Positions 52,420-61,868 of a stretch of DNA of 64,000 bases are shown here, in pieces. A program made the position numbers and the translations under genes. Below the pieces are notes generated by a model that saw only the letters and a list, made by a program, of their open reading frames with translations, did no database searches and was not told the DNA's origin. The stretch lies in the NCBI GenBank assembly GCA_963708895.1, contig CAVPUE010000006.1:1-64000 (forward strand), read 5' to 3'. This DNA is from Bacillus_BD sp963708895 (lineage in GTDB: Bacteria > Bacillota > Bacilli > Bacillales > Cytobacillaceae). Position 1 is the stretch's first letter. Every line of letters starts with the position of its first letter.

Positions 52420-55092
52420 ATGACTAAATTTGTTTATTTATTTAATGAAGGAAATAGTGAAATGAAAGAAATACTAGGTGGAAAAGGAGCCAACTTAGCA
52501 GAAATGACTAGGATTGGTCTGCCGGTTCCATTTGGTTTTACGATTTCAACACAAGCATGTAACAATTACTATGAAGCAGGTAAACAAATTTCTGAAGAGG
52601 TTAAAGAACAAATCCTTTCTGCTCTTGCTACATTAGAAGAGGAGTCCGGTAAGAAATTAGGCGATACTTCAAATCCGCTTCTTGTTTCTGTTCGTTCAGG
52701 GGCTGTTCACTCGATGCCGGGAATGATGGACACTGTTTTAAACCTTGGAATGAATGATGATACAGTAGAAGGTGTAGCAAAGCTAACGGGCAATCCTCGA
52801 TTTGCTTATGACTCTTATCGTCGTTTTATCCAAATGTTTAGTAATGTTGTACTTGAAATTGACGGATTTTTCTTTGAACAATACTTAGAAGAAACAAGAG
52901 ACAAAAAAGGCTATAAAGCCGATCCAGAATTAACAGCAGAAGATTGGAAAGAAGTCATTGCTGGATACAAAGAGATTGTTAAAAAACATAATAAGACAGA
53001 TTTTCCACAAGATCCGAAAGAACAATTATTCTTGTCGATTAATGCTGTATTTGATTCTTGGAATAATCAACGTGCGATTGTATACCGCCGCTTAAACAAA
53101 ATACCTGGTCATTTAGGAACGGCAGTAAATATTCAAAGTATGGTTTTTGGAAATATGGGTAATGACTCTGGAACTGGTGTTGCGTTTACACGTAATCCAT
53201 CTACAGGGGAAGCTGAACTTTATGGGGAATACTTAATCAATGCACAAGGGGAAGACGTGGTTGCAGGTATTCGTACTCCACAAGAAATCCATATATTAAA
53301 ACAAGATATGCCAGAAGTATATGAAAAATTTACGGCTACATGTGATCTTCTTGAAAAACATTATAAAGATATGATGGATATTGAATTTACGGTAGAGCGC
53401 GGCGTTCTTTACATGTTGCAATGTCGTGTAGGTAAACGTACTGCTCAAGCTGCTATTCGTATTGCTGTAGAAATGGTAAAAGAAGGCGTCATTGATAAGA
53501 AAACAGCTTTACTTCGTGTCGATCCAGATCAACTGAATCAATTATTACACAGTCGCATTGATGACTCTGCAGATCGATTAGTATTGGCAAAAGGATTGCC
53601 TGCTTCTCCTGGAGCAGCTACTGGTACAGTTGTATTTGATGCAGATGAAGCTGAGAAGTTAGGAAATGATGGTAAAAAGGTTATTCTAGTTCGTCCTGAA
53701 ACAACTCCAGATGATATTCATGGAATTGTATCAGCACAAGCTGTTGTTACAAGTCGTGGTGGAATGACGAGTCATGCAGCAGTAGTTGCTAGAGGTATGG
53801 GAAAAGCATGTATTTGTGGATGTGAAGCATTAAAAATTGATATGAAAGCTAAACAATTTTCTGTTGGTGATACAACTGTTCAATACGGTGATATCATTAC
53901 AATTGATGGTACTACTGGAGAAATTATGTTAGGTGAAATCCCGATGATTGCTCCTGAGCTTTCTGATGAATTCCAATTACTTTTAACATGGGCAGACGAA
54001 GCAAGATATTTAGGGGTACGTGCGAATGCTGATAATCCTGTAGATGCTAAAAAAGCACTTGAATTTGGAGCAGGTGGTATTGGACTTTGCCGTACAGAGC
54101 ATATGTTTATGGATCCGAAACGAATTCCAATTGTTCAAGAAATGATTCTTGCTGATTCAGAAGAAGATCGCAAATTGGCTCTTGATAAATTACTTCCAAT
54201 CCAACAAGAGGATTTTGAAGGTATTTTTGAAGCGATGCAAGGACATCCAGTTACGATTCGTTTATTAGATCCTCCATTGCATGAATTTTTACCAGATAAA
54301 GAAGAATTATTAGTTGAAGTGACTAAATTACAAATGACGGCACCAGATTCAGCGGAATTAAAAGAAAAAGAACTTCTTTTGAAAAAGGTGAATCAATTAG
54401 CAGAAGTAAACCCAATGTTAGGTCACCGTGGCTGTCGATTAGGACTTGTATATCCTGAAATTTATGAAATGCAAGCAAGAGCTATTTTCAATGCTGTCAT
54501 TACATTAACTGAAAAAGGAATTACAGTGAAACCAGAAATCATGATTCCTCTTGTTGGTCATGTGAATGAATTAAAAATCATGCGTGAACTTGTGATCGAT
54601 ATAGCAGATAAAGTGAAAGAAGAAAATGGGATTGGTTTCGACTATTTAGTTGGGACGATGATTGAAATTCCACGTGCTGCGTTAACAGCCGATCAAATCG
54701 CAGAAGAAGCTGATTTCTTCTCATTTGGTACAAACGATTTAACACAAACGACATTTGGCTATAGTCGTGATGATGCGGAAGGTAAGTTTTTACCATCGTA
54801 TCTTGAACAAAAGATTATACCAGAAAATCCATTTGCTGTTCTTGATCAAGATGGAGTCGGTAAATTGGTTGAAACGGGTGTTAAACTAGGACGTTCAGTA
54901 AAACCAAAATTAAAAACGGGTATTTGTGGTGAGCATGGCGGTGAAAAGAGTTCAATCGAATTCTGCTATAAAGCAGGTTTAGACTATGTAAGTTGTTCTC
55001 CATTCCGCGTACCATTAGCACGTTTAGCAGCGGCACAAGCAACGATTCGTCATGAACAATCAGAGAGTAAAGTGGCTGAAGTTGCAAAATAA
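52420..55092 (+). CDS. ppdK: Pyruvate, phosphate dikinase
   Basis: PPDK interconverts pyruvate + ATP + Pi and PEP + AMP + PPi. It is 890 residues, full length. The nucleotide domain starts FNEGNSEMKEILGGKGANLA. The phosphohistidine domain has RGGMTSHAAVVARGMGKACI with catalytic His and the regulatory Thr two residues before it. The PEP domain has GAGGIGLCRTEHMFM and GICGEHGGEKSSIEF. Made together with its regulator ppsR. A direction towards PEP would need PPi removal, which PpaC, 3 kb away, could supply. Confidence 0.96.
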   Translation: MTKFVYLFNEGNSEMKEILGGKGANLAEMTRIGLPVPFGFTISTQACNNYYEAGKQISEEVKEQILSALATLEEESGKKLGDTSNPLLVSVRSGAVHSMPGMMDTVLNLGMNDDTVEGVAKLTGNPRFAYDSYRRFIQMFSNVVLEIDGFFFEQYLEETRDKKGYKADPELTAEDWKEVIAGYKEIVKKHNKTDFPQDPKEQLFLSINAVFDSWNNQRAIVYRRLNKIPGHLGTAVNIQSMVFGNMGNDSGTGVAFTRNPSTGEAELYGEYLINAQGEDVVAGIRTPQEIHILKQDMPEVYEKFTATCDLLEKHYKDMMDIEFTVERGVLYMLQCRVGKRTAQAAIRIAVEMVKEGVIDKKTALLRVDPDQLNQLLHSRIDDSADRLVLAKGLPASPGAATGTVVFDADEAEKLGNDGKKVILVRPETTPDDIHGIVSAQAVVTSRGGMTSHAAVVARGMGKACICGCEALKIDMKAKQFSVGDTTVQYGDIITIDGTTGEIMLGEIPMIAPELSDEFQLLLTWADEARYLGVRANADNPVDAKKALEFGAGGIGLCRTEHMFMDPKRIPIVQEMILADSEEDRKLALDKLLPIQQEDFEGIFEAMQGHPVTIRLLDPPLHEFLPDKEELLVEVTKLQMTAPDSAELKEKELLLKKVNQLAEVNPMLGHRGCRLGLVYPEIYEMQARAIFNAVITLTEKGITVKPEIMIPLVGHVNELKIMRELVIDIADKVKEENGIGFDYLVGTMIEIPRAALTADQIAEEADFFSFGTNDLTQTTFGYSRDDAEGKFLPSYLEQKIIPENPFAVLDQDGVGKLVETGVKLGRSVKPKLKTGICGEHGGEKSSIEFCYKAGLDYVSCSPFRVPLARLAAAQATIRHEQSESKVAEVAK

Positions 55093-55099
55093 GTCAAAC

Positions 55100-55132
55100 G
55101 AAAAGAGCACCTTTTTCAGGGTGCTTTTTTCG
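55100..55132 (+). terminator. Terminator after ppdK
   Basis: AAAAGAGCACC pairs with GGTGCTTTTTT around TTTTTCA. Confidence 0.8.
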
Positions 55133-55187
55133 TGCTTTTTCATGTTACAATAGATACAGATAAAGATAAAAGGAGATGGATATTACA

Positions 55188-56183
55188 ATGAAGGCTCAAG
55201 TCATACGTTCATTTGGTGATACATCGGTATTTCAATTAGAAGAGATCCCTGTACCTACCGTGTTGCCAGGACATGTTCTTATAGAAGTAAAAGCAACAAG
55301 TGTGAATCCAATTGATACAAAAGTACGAAGCGGAGCGGTACCTGCTGTTTCACCTAGTTTTCCAGCCATTCTTCATGGGGACGTTGCCGGAATCGTCCGT
55401 GAAGTAGGAGAAGGAGTTACTGAATTCAGACCTGGAGATGAAGTGTATGGGTGTGCTGGAGGCTTTAAGGGCACTGGTGGAGCATTAGCTCAGTTTATGT
55501 TAGCTGATGCAAGATTGTTAGCACATAAACCGAAAAATCTATCGATGGAAGAAGCGGCTGCCATTCCACTTGTAACGATTACTGCTTGGGAGGCGCTTTT
55601 TGACCGGGCGAATCTACAGGCGGGTGATGAAATTTTAATCCATGGAGCAGCTGGTGGGGTAGGTCATGTGGCGATTCAATTAGCAAAATGGAAAGGTGCG
55701 AAAGTTTATACGACGGCCTCTACCGATGAAAAAATTCAGATTGCAAAAGAATTCGGTGCAGATGTTACAATTAATTACCGAGAATCATCTGTTTCAGATT
55801 ATGTTCATACATATACAAATGGAGAAGGATTCCCATTTATTTTTGATACAGTAGGCGGAGAAAATTTAGATCGTTCTTTTCAGGCAGCTGCGTTACATGG
55901 TAAAGTAGTTTCAATTGCTGCGAGATCAACCCATGATTTAACACCGTTACATTCTAAAGCATTGACTTTTCATGTTGTCTTCATGCTGTTACACATTTTA
56001 AATGAGTCACATCGACAACAACAAGGAGAAACCTTGAAGAAAATAACGAAGATTATTGAGGATGGACAACTTCGTCCATTAATCGATTCTAAAGTATTTA
56101 CGTTTGACGATGTTGCAGAAGCGCATCAATACTTAGACTCTAATCGAGCAGTGGGTAAAGTTGTATTAGTGAATAAATGGTAA
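55188..56183 (+). CDS. Zinc-free MDR oxidoreductase (quinone-reductase-like)
   Basis: A 331-residue medium-chain dehydrogenase. The Rossmann motif is GAAGGVGHVAIQLAKWKGAK (about residue 155) and the N-terminal lobe has VKATSVNPIDTKVRSG and PAILHGDVAGIVREVGEGV. The structural-zinc cysteines are absent, as in NADPH:quinone reductases and enoyl reductases. The substrate cannot be told. ATG 55188 follows AAAGGAGATGG. It begins about 56 bases after the ppdK terminator. Confidence 0.82.
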   Translation: MKAQVIRSFGDTSVFQLEEIPVPTVLPGHVLIEVKATSVNPIDTKVRSGAVPAVSPSFPAILHGDVAGIVREVGEGVTEFRPGDEVYGCAGGFKGTGGALAQFMLADARLLAHKPKNLSMEEAAAIPLVTITAWEALFDRANLQAGDEILIHGAAGGVGHVAIQLAKWKGAKVYTTASTDEKIQIAKEFGADVTINYRESSVSDYVHTYTNGEGFPFIFDTVGGENLDRSFQAAALHGKVVSIAARSTHDLTPLHSKALTFHVVFMLLHILNESHRQQQGETLKKITKIIEDGQLRPLIDSKVFTFDDVAEAHQYLDSNRAVGKVVLVNKW

Positions 56184-56228
56184 TCTATAGGTACGTAAAA
56201 AGATTTTAATAGAGGATGGAATTCAATA

Positions 56229-56739
56229 ATGAATGTTAAAAAGCTTTGTGAGATGCAAGAAATTCTAGATCAGCGAATTATGAAAGAGCATGGGCTAGAG
56301 GGAAAGAATTTAGAGGACAATAAAATTTTGGCTCTATTAGTTGAAATATGTGAATTAGCCAATGAAACACGATGCTTCAAACATTGGAGTACAAAGGGAC
56401 CAAGTGAAAAAGGTATATTGTTAGAAGAATACGTAGATTCTTTACATTTCTTCTTGAGTATAGCTAATTATCGACAATATGATGTTGATCGTTTGTATGA
56501 TGTTTATCGTTCTGATTTTGCATTATCAGAGGCTCCCTCAATCACTTGTAGCTTCTTTTAAAGATGTGATGTCAAAAATATTAGAAATGGAACACAACGA
56601 AAATCCATTTTATTATATTCAAGCATTTGGAGCGTATTTACATTTAGGAAAATTACTTGGGTTTTCGTGGGAAGAAATAGAACAAGGCTACATTCGAAAA
56701 AATGAAATCAATCACCAACGACAAGATAATGGGTATTAA
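56229..56739 (+). pseudogene. Dimeric dUTPase-like NTP pyrophosphatase, frameshifted
   Basis: An all-alpha dUTPase/MazG-superfamily protein of about 169 residues. NILALLVEICELANETRCFK carries the ExxE metal motif, and HWSTKGPSEKGILLEEYVDS gives the ExxD pair. The frame breaks at SEAPS. Removing one G at 56531-56532 (GAGGCTC) yields SELPQSLVASFKDVMSKILE and then FGAYLHLGKLLGFSWEEIEQ. It probably removes dUTP or a related nucleotide. exoA follows 52 bases later, so both could limit uracil-related or abasic DNA damage. Confidence 0.8.
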
Positions 56740-56791
56740 TTATTTTTCTAATAGATAGGGAAGAAAAGATTTAAGAGCAAGGGGAATATGA

Positions 56792-57544
56792 ATGAAATTA
56801 GTATCATGGAATGTAAATGGAATTAGGGCATGTGTAAAAAAGGGATTTTTAGATTATTTCAATTCCGTAGATGCCGATATTTTTTCCATACAAGAAACAA
56901 AATGTCAAGAAAATCAAATCTCGCTAGAATTGGACGGATATCATCAGTATTGGAATTATGCTGAACGTAAAGGATACTCGGGAACAGCGATTTTTACAAA
57001 AAAGAAACCGTTATCTGTTTCATATGGAATCGAGATGGAGGAACCAGATACGGAAGGCAGAGTGATTACACTAGAGTTCGACGATTTTTATGTAGTGAAT
57101 TGTTATACACCGAATTCAAAACGAGATTTGACTAGGTTAGGGTATCGTTTAAATTGGGAAGATGCGATGAAAGAGCATTTGATAACATTGAATGCTCATA
57201 AACCGGTTATTTTTTGTGGTGATTTAAATGTCGCACATAATGAAATAGATCTTAAAAATCCAAAGCCTAATATGGGGAACTCTGGTTTTACAGAAGAGGA
57301 AAGACAAAAATTTTCAAGCTTACTTGACGCAGGTTTTATTGATAGTTTTCGTTATTTTTATCCTGAACGGACCGATGCTTATACGTGGTGGAGTTATATG
57401 AGCAAAGTTCGTGAGAGAAATATTGGATGGAGAATCGATTATTTTGTTGTCTCAGAAAGATTAGTACCGACACTAAAAGAGGCTACTATTCATCATGAGG
57501 TTCTCGGTAGTGATCATTGCCCAATTGTGTTAGAAACGAAATAA
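56792..57544 (+). CDS. exoA: Exodeoxyribonuclease III / AP endonuclease
   Basis: ExoA cuts DNA at abasic sites and trims 3' ends in base excision repair. It is 250 residues. SWNVNGIRACVKKGF, IQETK (metal Glu), GYSGTAIFTKKKP, GDLNVAHNEIDLKNPK, WWSYMSKVRERNIGWRIDYF and LGSDHCPIVL (catalytic Asp-His) are all in place. The start follows AAGGGGAA. It may share a transcript with the dUTPase-like gene. Confidence 0.96.
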   Translation: MKLVSWNVNGIRACVKKGFLDYFNSVDADIFSIQETKCQENQISLELDGYHQYWNYAERKGYSGTAIFTKKKPLSVSYGIEMEEPDTEGRVITLEFDDFYVVNCYTPNSKRDLTRLGYRLNWEDAMKEHLITLNAHKPVIFCGDLNVAHNEIDLKNPKPNMGNSGFTEEERQKFSSLLDAGFIDSFRYFYPERTDAYTWWSYMSKVRERNIGWRIDYFVVSERLVPTLKEATIHHEVLGSDHCPIVLETK

Positions 57545-57559
57545 AAATGAGTGATATAA

Positions 57560-57588
57560 GAGACTGGTTACAATGCTGGTCTCTTTTT
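57560..57588 (+). terminator. Terminator after exoA
   Basis: AGAGACTGG and CTGGTCTCT pair around TTACAATG with a T run after it. Confidence 0.7.
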
Positions 57589-57716
57589 GTTTAGTTAAAT
57601 ATGTAGAGTAACGGTCATAATATCAGTATAATATTTATATATATAAATACGAACTAATGTTCTATAATAAAAGAAAGAAAGGATTTTTTCTAAATGATAA
57701 TAAAGGGGTCTTTCTG

Positions 57717-60273
57717 ATGAAAAAGATTGAAGTGATATACCCAGAAGCAGTAGAACGTACAAAGGAAAAAATTCATGATGATCTAATCCATTACTTAGCA
57801 ACAAAAGAAAACATACCTACTTTAGAAAATTATTTAATCGATCGTAAACATTATCTTGACCAGATTTGGATCAATATTTGGATGAACAAAGCCTCAAGTC
57901 AAGTTCCTCGTATCGAAAAAAAACAGTTTTTAGATGCAAAAGGTTTTGAAGTTGAAGGAGTTGATAAAAAAGTAATTACAAAGCTCTTTCGACAAGAAAT
58001 CAAACTTTATCAACCATATCCTATTAAAGAATGGCTTCTTCAAACTTACTCCAGTGAAGACAAGTGGCTTGAACTGTATCAAAGTGCAAGAGCAGATTAT
58101 TTGAAGTGGTTAGAAATTGAAGAATCAGATAAGGCTATAAACGAAATAATCGATGATTTTAGAGAAGAAATGGTTGGAATCATGTCTGAATACCATCATT
58201 TATTTTACTTACAAATAAGAAAAATCGTGGCGGATCAATTGAAACAAGATATGGAAACGAAAACAAAATATCAAGAGATCGAACCTTTTCGAATTGAAGA
58301 AAGATTGATTCCTCAAGGGTTTTTTGATCCAAAAGATTACCGGTTGGTAAAGGATTTCTTTGCAGAGGTAACAGGGGAAATTCAGAGAAATCATGACGAT
58401 TATATGTATAAGTATACATATGAAACTTATGATGATGTATATCAAGATTTTATTTTTCAAAAAGTAATCAAAATGATAACAGAAAAAGGAAGTAGAGTTA
58501 CTTTACCCAAAATACAGGGAGCAATTTGGCGAAAATAATCTGTTAGGGGAAGTACTACAGGACTTGGTTATAGATGAAAGTGACTTACTAATGGAACAGC
58601 TTTATTCTTCTATTTGTGATGAAAGCCTGAGTGATTTAATCAAACTATCCCAAGTCCCATTTGACGAAGAAATACACGCTCAGATATTTATGGAAGATGT
58701 CAAGCTAAGGGAGAAACGAAAAGCAGAGGAAAGAGCTGAAATTCAGCGTAAAAAGGAAAGGGAAGCTAGAATCATCGAGGATATTTTCTACCGAGAATAC
58801 AATCCCCCATCAGGTAGAAACATCCATTATATTTTACATATTGGAGAAACAAACACAGGGAAAACCTACCATGCACTACAAAAGATGATGGCTGCTCAAA
58901 GTGGAATTTATTTAGCGCCACTACGGTTATTAGCACTTGAAGTGTATGATTTTTTAAATGAACATGGGACATACTGTTCATTAAAAACAGGGGAAGAAGA
59001 AAAGCTAAATCCGGAAGCAAAGCATATTTCGTGTACAGTGGAAATGTTTCATGAGAAGGATTTTTATGAAGTGGCAGTCATTGATGAAGCGCAAATGATT
59101 TCAGATAAAGATCGTGGGTTCTCTTGGTTTAAGGCTATTACAAAAGTGAATGCGAAAGAAGTTCATATTATTGCAAGTCGTAATGCTAAAGACATGCTGC
59201 TGAAATTATTAGGGAATTCAGACATAGAAATTCATGACTATAAAAGAGATATTCCGCTAAAAGTAGAGAAAAAACCATTTAAAATAAACCAGGTCAAAAA
59301 GGGTGATGCTCTCATTTGTTTTTCAAGAAAACGAGTATTAGAAACAGCTTCACGCCTTCAAAATAATGGCCACAGTGTGAGTATGATCTATGGCAGTATG
59401 CCACCAGAAACAAGAAAAAAGCAGGTAGAGAGGTTTATTCAAGGAGAATCAAAGGTGATCGTGGCTACAGACGCGATTGGAATGGGGTTAAACTTACCGA
59501 TTCAACGAATTGTCTTTTTAGAGAATCGTAAATTTGATGGAACATCAAGAAGATTGCTAACGTCACAAGAAATCAAACAAATTGCCGGACGTGCTGGACG
59601 TAAGGGTATTTATGATATTGGCAAAGTTGCTTTTGTAGAAGATATTAGTATGATGAAAGATCGCTTACAACAGGAAGATATTCCGATTCAAACTTTTACG
59701 ATTGCTCCTACAAGTCATGTTTTTGAAAAGTTTCAAAAACATGATCGAGATCTTGGACATTTTTTTGATATCTGGGATCGATTTAAAAGCCCTAATGGAA
59801 CAAAAAAAGCGTCTTTGGCTGAAGAAAAAGAGTTATATCAATTAATACGTGGTACAGAGATGGAAGCCCGATTACCGTTAATGGATTTATATGGCCTATT
59901 GCATTTGCCTTTTTCTACGAGAGAGCCAGAATTAATTAAACAATGGAAAAACACAGTGGAAGCAATCGTAACAAAGAAAGAACTACCAGAGCCCAAAATC
60001 AAGAAAAGGTCATTAGAGGATTTAGAACTCTCGTATAAAACAATCGGCCTTCATTTATTATTTTTATATCGATTAAATGAAAAGACAAAAAGCCTTTATT
60101 GGGAGCGGTTACGCTTAGAAATAAGTGATATGGTCCATGAAAAGTTGAAAACAGATGTAAAGAAAATGAGAAAACGATGTCGAAAATGTAATCAAGTTTT
60201 ACCATGGGATCATCGCTATCAAATATGCGAATCCTGTTACCAACAACGATATATAAATTATTATGATTATTAA
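57717..60273 (+). pseudogene. SUV3-like RNA helicase, frameshifted as sequenced
   Basis: An 851-residue protein when repaired. The first frame (ATG 57717, behind AAAGGGG) is a helical N-terminal region of about 273 residues with no family I recognise. It stops after LPKIQGAIWRK; removing one G of GGG 58517-58519 gives QEQFGENNLLGEVLQDLVID and joins the helicase. Motif I is GETNTGKTYHALQKM, II is VIDEAQM (DEAQ), VI is QIAGRAGRKGIYDIG. The spacing and the motif I text match SUV3-type helicases of mitochondria and some Firmicutes. The C-terminus has a zinc ribbon (CRKCNQVLP then CESCYQQRY). Confidence 0.83.
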
Positions 60274-60365
60274 TGTTAAAAAGTTTGAAAATCTTGAGAC
60301 TTTCGGGAACTTTATAAAAAGTGATAAAAATCACTATAGATATATGTTTCATATGGTACATTAAT

Positions 60366-60380
60366 TGATAATGATTATCA
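60366..60380 (+). promoter_or_regulatory. Perfect Fur box
   Basis: TGATAATGATTATCA at 60366-60380 matches the Bacillus 7-1-7 Fur consensus TGATAATNATTATCA without a mismatch. It lies 34 bases ahead of the sufT-like gene. A second palindrome AGTGAT-AAAA-ATCACT sits at 60320-60335. Fe-loaded Fur would be expected to repress the gene. Confidence 0.8.
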
Positions 60381-60414
60381 CTAAAAAATAGAAATAAACC
60401 TGAGGTGAATAATA

Positions 60415-60729
60415 ATGAGTGAAGAATTAGTTAATCGCATATATGAAGCACTAGAAGAAGTAATCGATCCAGAATTAGGCGTTGACATTGTCAATTTAGG
60501 ACTTGTTTATGAGGTCGAAGTGGATGAAGAAAAACAGGCTTTTATTAAAATGACGATGACTTCAATGGGTTGCCCTATGGCAGGTCAAATATTAGCGGAC
60601 TCTAAAATGAAAGTCTCGATGAACATAACAGAATTAACGAATATTCAAATTGATATTGTCTGGAGTCCACCATGGGGGAAAGACCGTATGTCTCGCTATG
60701 CAAAAATAGCGCTTGGAGTTCGAGAGTAG
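60415..60729 (+). CDS. SufT/YitW-type Fe-S cluster assembly factor (DUF59)
   Basis: A 104-residue MIP18-family protein. VIDPELGVDIVNLGLVYEVE is the family signature and the conserved Cys lies in TSMGCPMAGQIL. Relatives include SufT, YitW and PaaD, which help mature Fe-S proteins. ATG follows TGAGGTGAA. The perfect Fur box upstream gives independent support for an iron role. It is a single gene with a strong terminator. Confidence 0.88.
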   Translation: MSEELVNRIYEALEEVIDPELGVDIVNLGLVYEVEVDEEKQAFIKMTMTSMGCPMAGQILADSKMKVSMNITELTNIQIDIVWSPPWGKDRMSRYAKIALGVRE

Positions 60730-60734
60730 TGATA

Positions 60735-60778
60735 GCGTCAAAAAGGCACTTAAGTTCTTAACTTAAGTGCCTTTTTGC
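60735..60778. terminator. Bidirectional terminator between the sufT-like gene and the iclR gene
   Basis: AAAAAGGCACTTAAG pairs perfectly with CTTAAGTGCCTTTTT around TTCTTAA, between converging genes. Confidence 0.87.
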
Positions 60779-60785
60779 TGAACGA

Positions 60786-61562
60786 TTATTCTCTATATCC
60801 CATGTTCTCCGATATTTCACTACAAGCACTTTTAATCCTTTTGGCAATGGATGGAATTTTACTAGGCTGAATTCTTTGAATTGGACCTACAATCGACAGA
60901 GCACTAATGACCTTGCCGGTATAATCATAAATAGGTGCTGCAATGGTAATAACACCTTGAGAAAATTCCTCAATACTATACGCATACCCATCTTTTCTTA
61001 CTTGCATAAGATGTTCTCTTAATTTATTCGGATCGGTAATGGTATTTTTTGTAAATTGTTTCAAACCATTTTCAATAATTTTATCAACGACATAATCACT
61101 TGCATAAGCCATTAATACTTTACCAGAGCTTGTACAATAAGCAGGATTTCGTTTACCTACATGTGTTAAAAACCGTACGGGATGAGAACATTCTACTTTT
61201 TGCAAATAGACGACCTCTAATTGGTCGAAAATAGAAATATGAGCGGTCTCGCCAGTTTGTTCTACTAATCTATTAAGAATTGGCTGTGATTCCCGGTAAA
61301 CATCAATATTACTATTTAAGATGCCACTTAAAGTTAAAATCGACAATCCTAAGCGATATTTTTTTGTTTCGGGATCTTTATCAACAAATCCCTCACTTGC
61401 GAGTGTTGCCAACGTCCGACTTACTGTACTTTTATTTAATCCTAATTCAGTAGAAATGTCAGTTACTTTTTTTTCAGGCTCGTCCATCGTAAAACTATTT
61501 AGGATACGTAAGGCATTTTTTACAGAAGAAAGGTAATTTCCTCCTGTAGCGTTTTGTTCCAT
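60786..61562 (-). CDS. IclR-family transcriptional regulator
   Basis: A 258-residue regulator. An N-terminal winged helix (LGLNKSTVSRTLATLASEGF) is followed by the IclR effector domain (HPVRFLTHVGKRNPAYCTSS, GKVLMAY, SIEEFSQGVITIAAPIYDYT). ATG 61562 follows CTGGAGGAA. It faces away from the semialdehyde dehydrogenase gene, with two inverted repeats in the shared promoter gap. IclR proteins often control aromatic degradation and respond to pathway intermediates. Confidence 0.9.
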   Translation of the reverse strand: MEQNATGGNYLSSVKNALRILNSFTMDEPEKKVTDISTELGLNKSTVSRTLATLASEGFVDKDPETKKYRLGLSILTLSGILNSNIDVYRESQPILNRLVEQTGETAHISIFDQLEVVYLQKVECSHPVRFLTHVGKRNPAYCTSSGKVLMAYASDYVVDKIIENGLKQFTKNTITDPNKLREHLMQVRKDGYAYSIEEFSQGVITIAAPIYDYTGKVISALSIVGPIQRIQPSKIPSIAKRIKSACSEISENMGYRE

Positions 61563-61686
61563 GAATAAATTCCTCCAGTTTACATTTGCTTTCATAAAAG
61601 TTTCGTATAGCTAAACGTAGTTTCCATATATGAAAAAATATAACAGATAATTATAGAAAAATAAAGAAAAAATTATTCTAAAAATT

Positions 61687-61723
61687 TCGTAATTTAGCAG
61701 ATTACGAGTTTATGTATTATAAT
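61687..61723 (+). promoter_or_regulatory. Promoter with overlapping operator, dehydrogenase gene
   Basis: A perfect inverted repeat TCGTAAT-N7-ATTACGA (61687-61707) covers the -35 position of a promoter with -10 TATAAT (61718-61723). The -35 itself is poor, which fits control by an activator or repressor bound here. The IclR protein encoded beside it is the obvious candidate. Confidence 0.6.
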
Positions 61724-61762
61724 GAATAGAGTGAAAAAAACTATTTATGAAAAAATAACTAG

Positions 61763-61803
61763 TTGTTTCACATAGAGCAACAATGGAGTTGTATATGAAA
61801 CAA
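61763..61803 (+). promoter_or_regulatory. Second inverted repeat upstream of the dehydrogenase
   Basis: TTGTTTCACATA and TATATGAAACAA (8 outer bases perfect) flank 17 bases in the 5' untranslated region. It could be a second IclR site or a leader hairpin. It lies 40-80 bases downstream of the start of transcription. Confidence 0.45.
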
Positions 61804-61868
61804 GCAAGCGTTATCATGGAAACAGATAAGGAATTCAAGCTTTATTATTTAAAGGGAGGAATTTAAAA

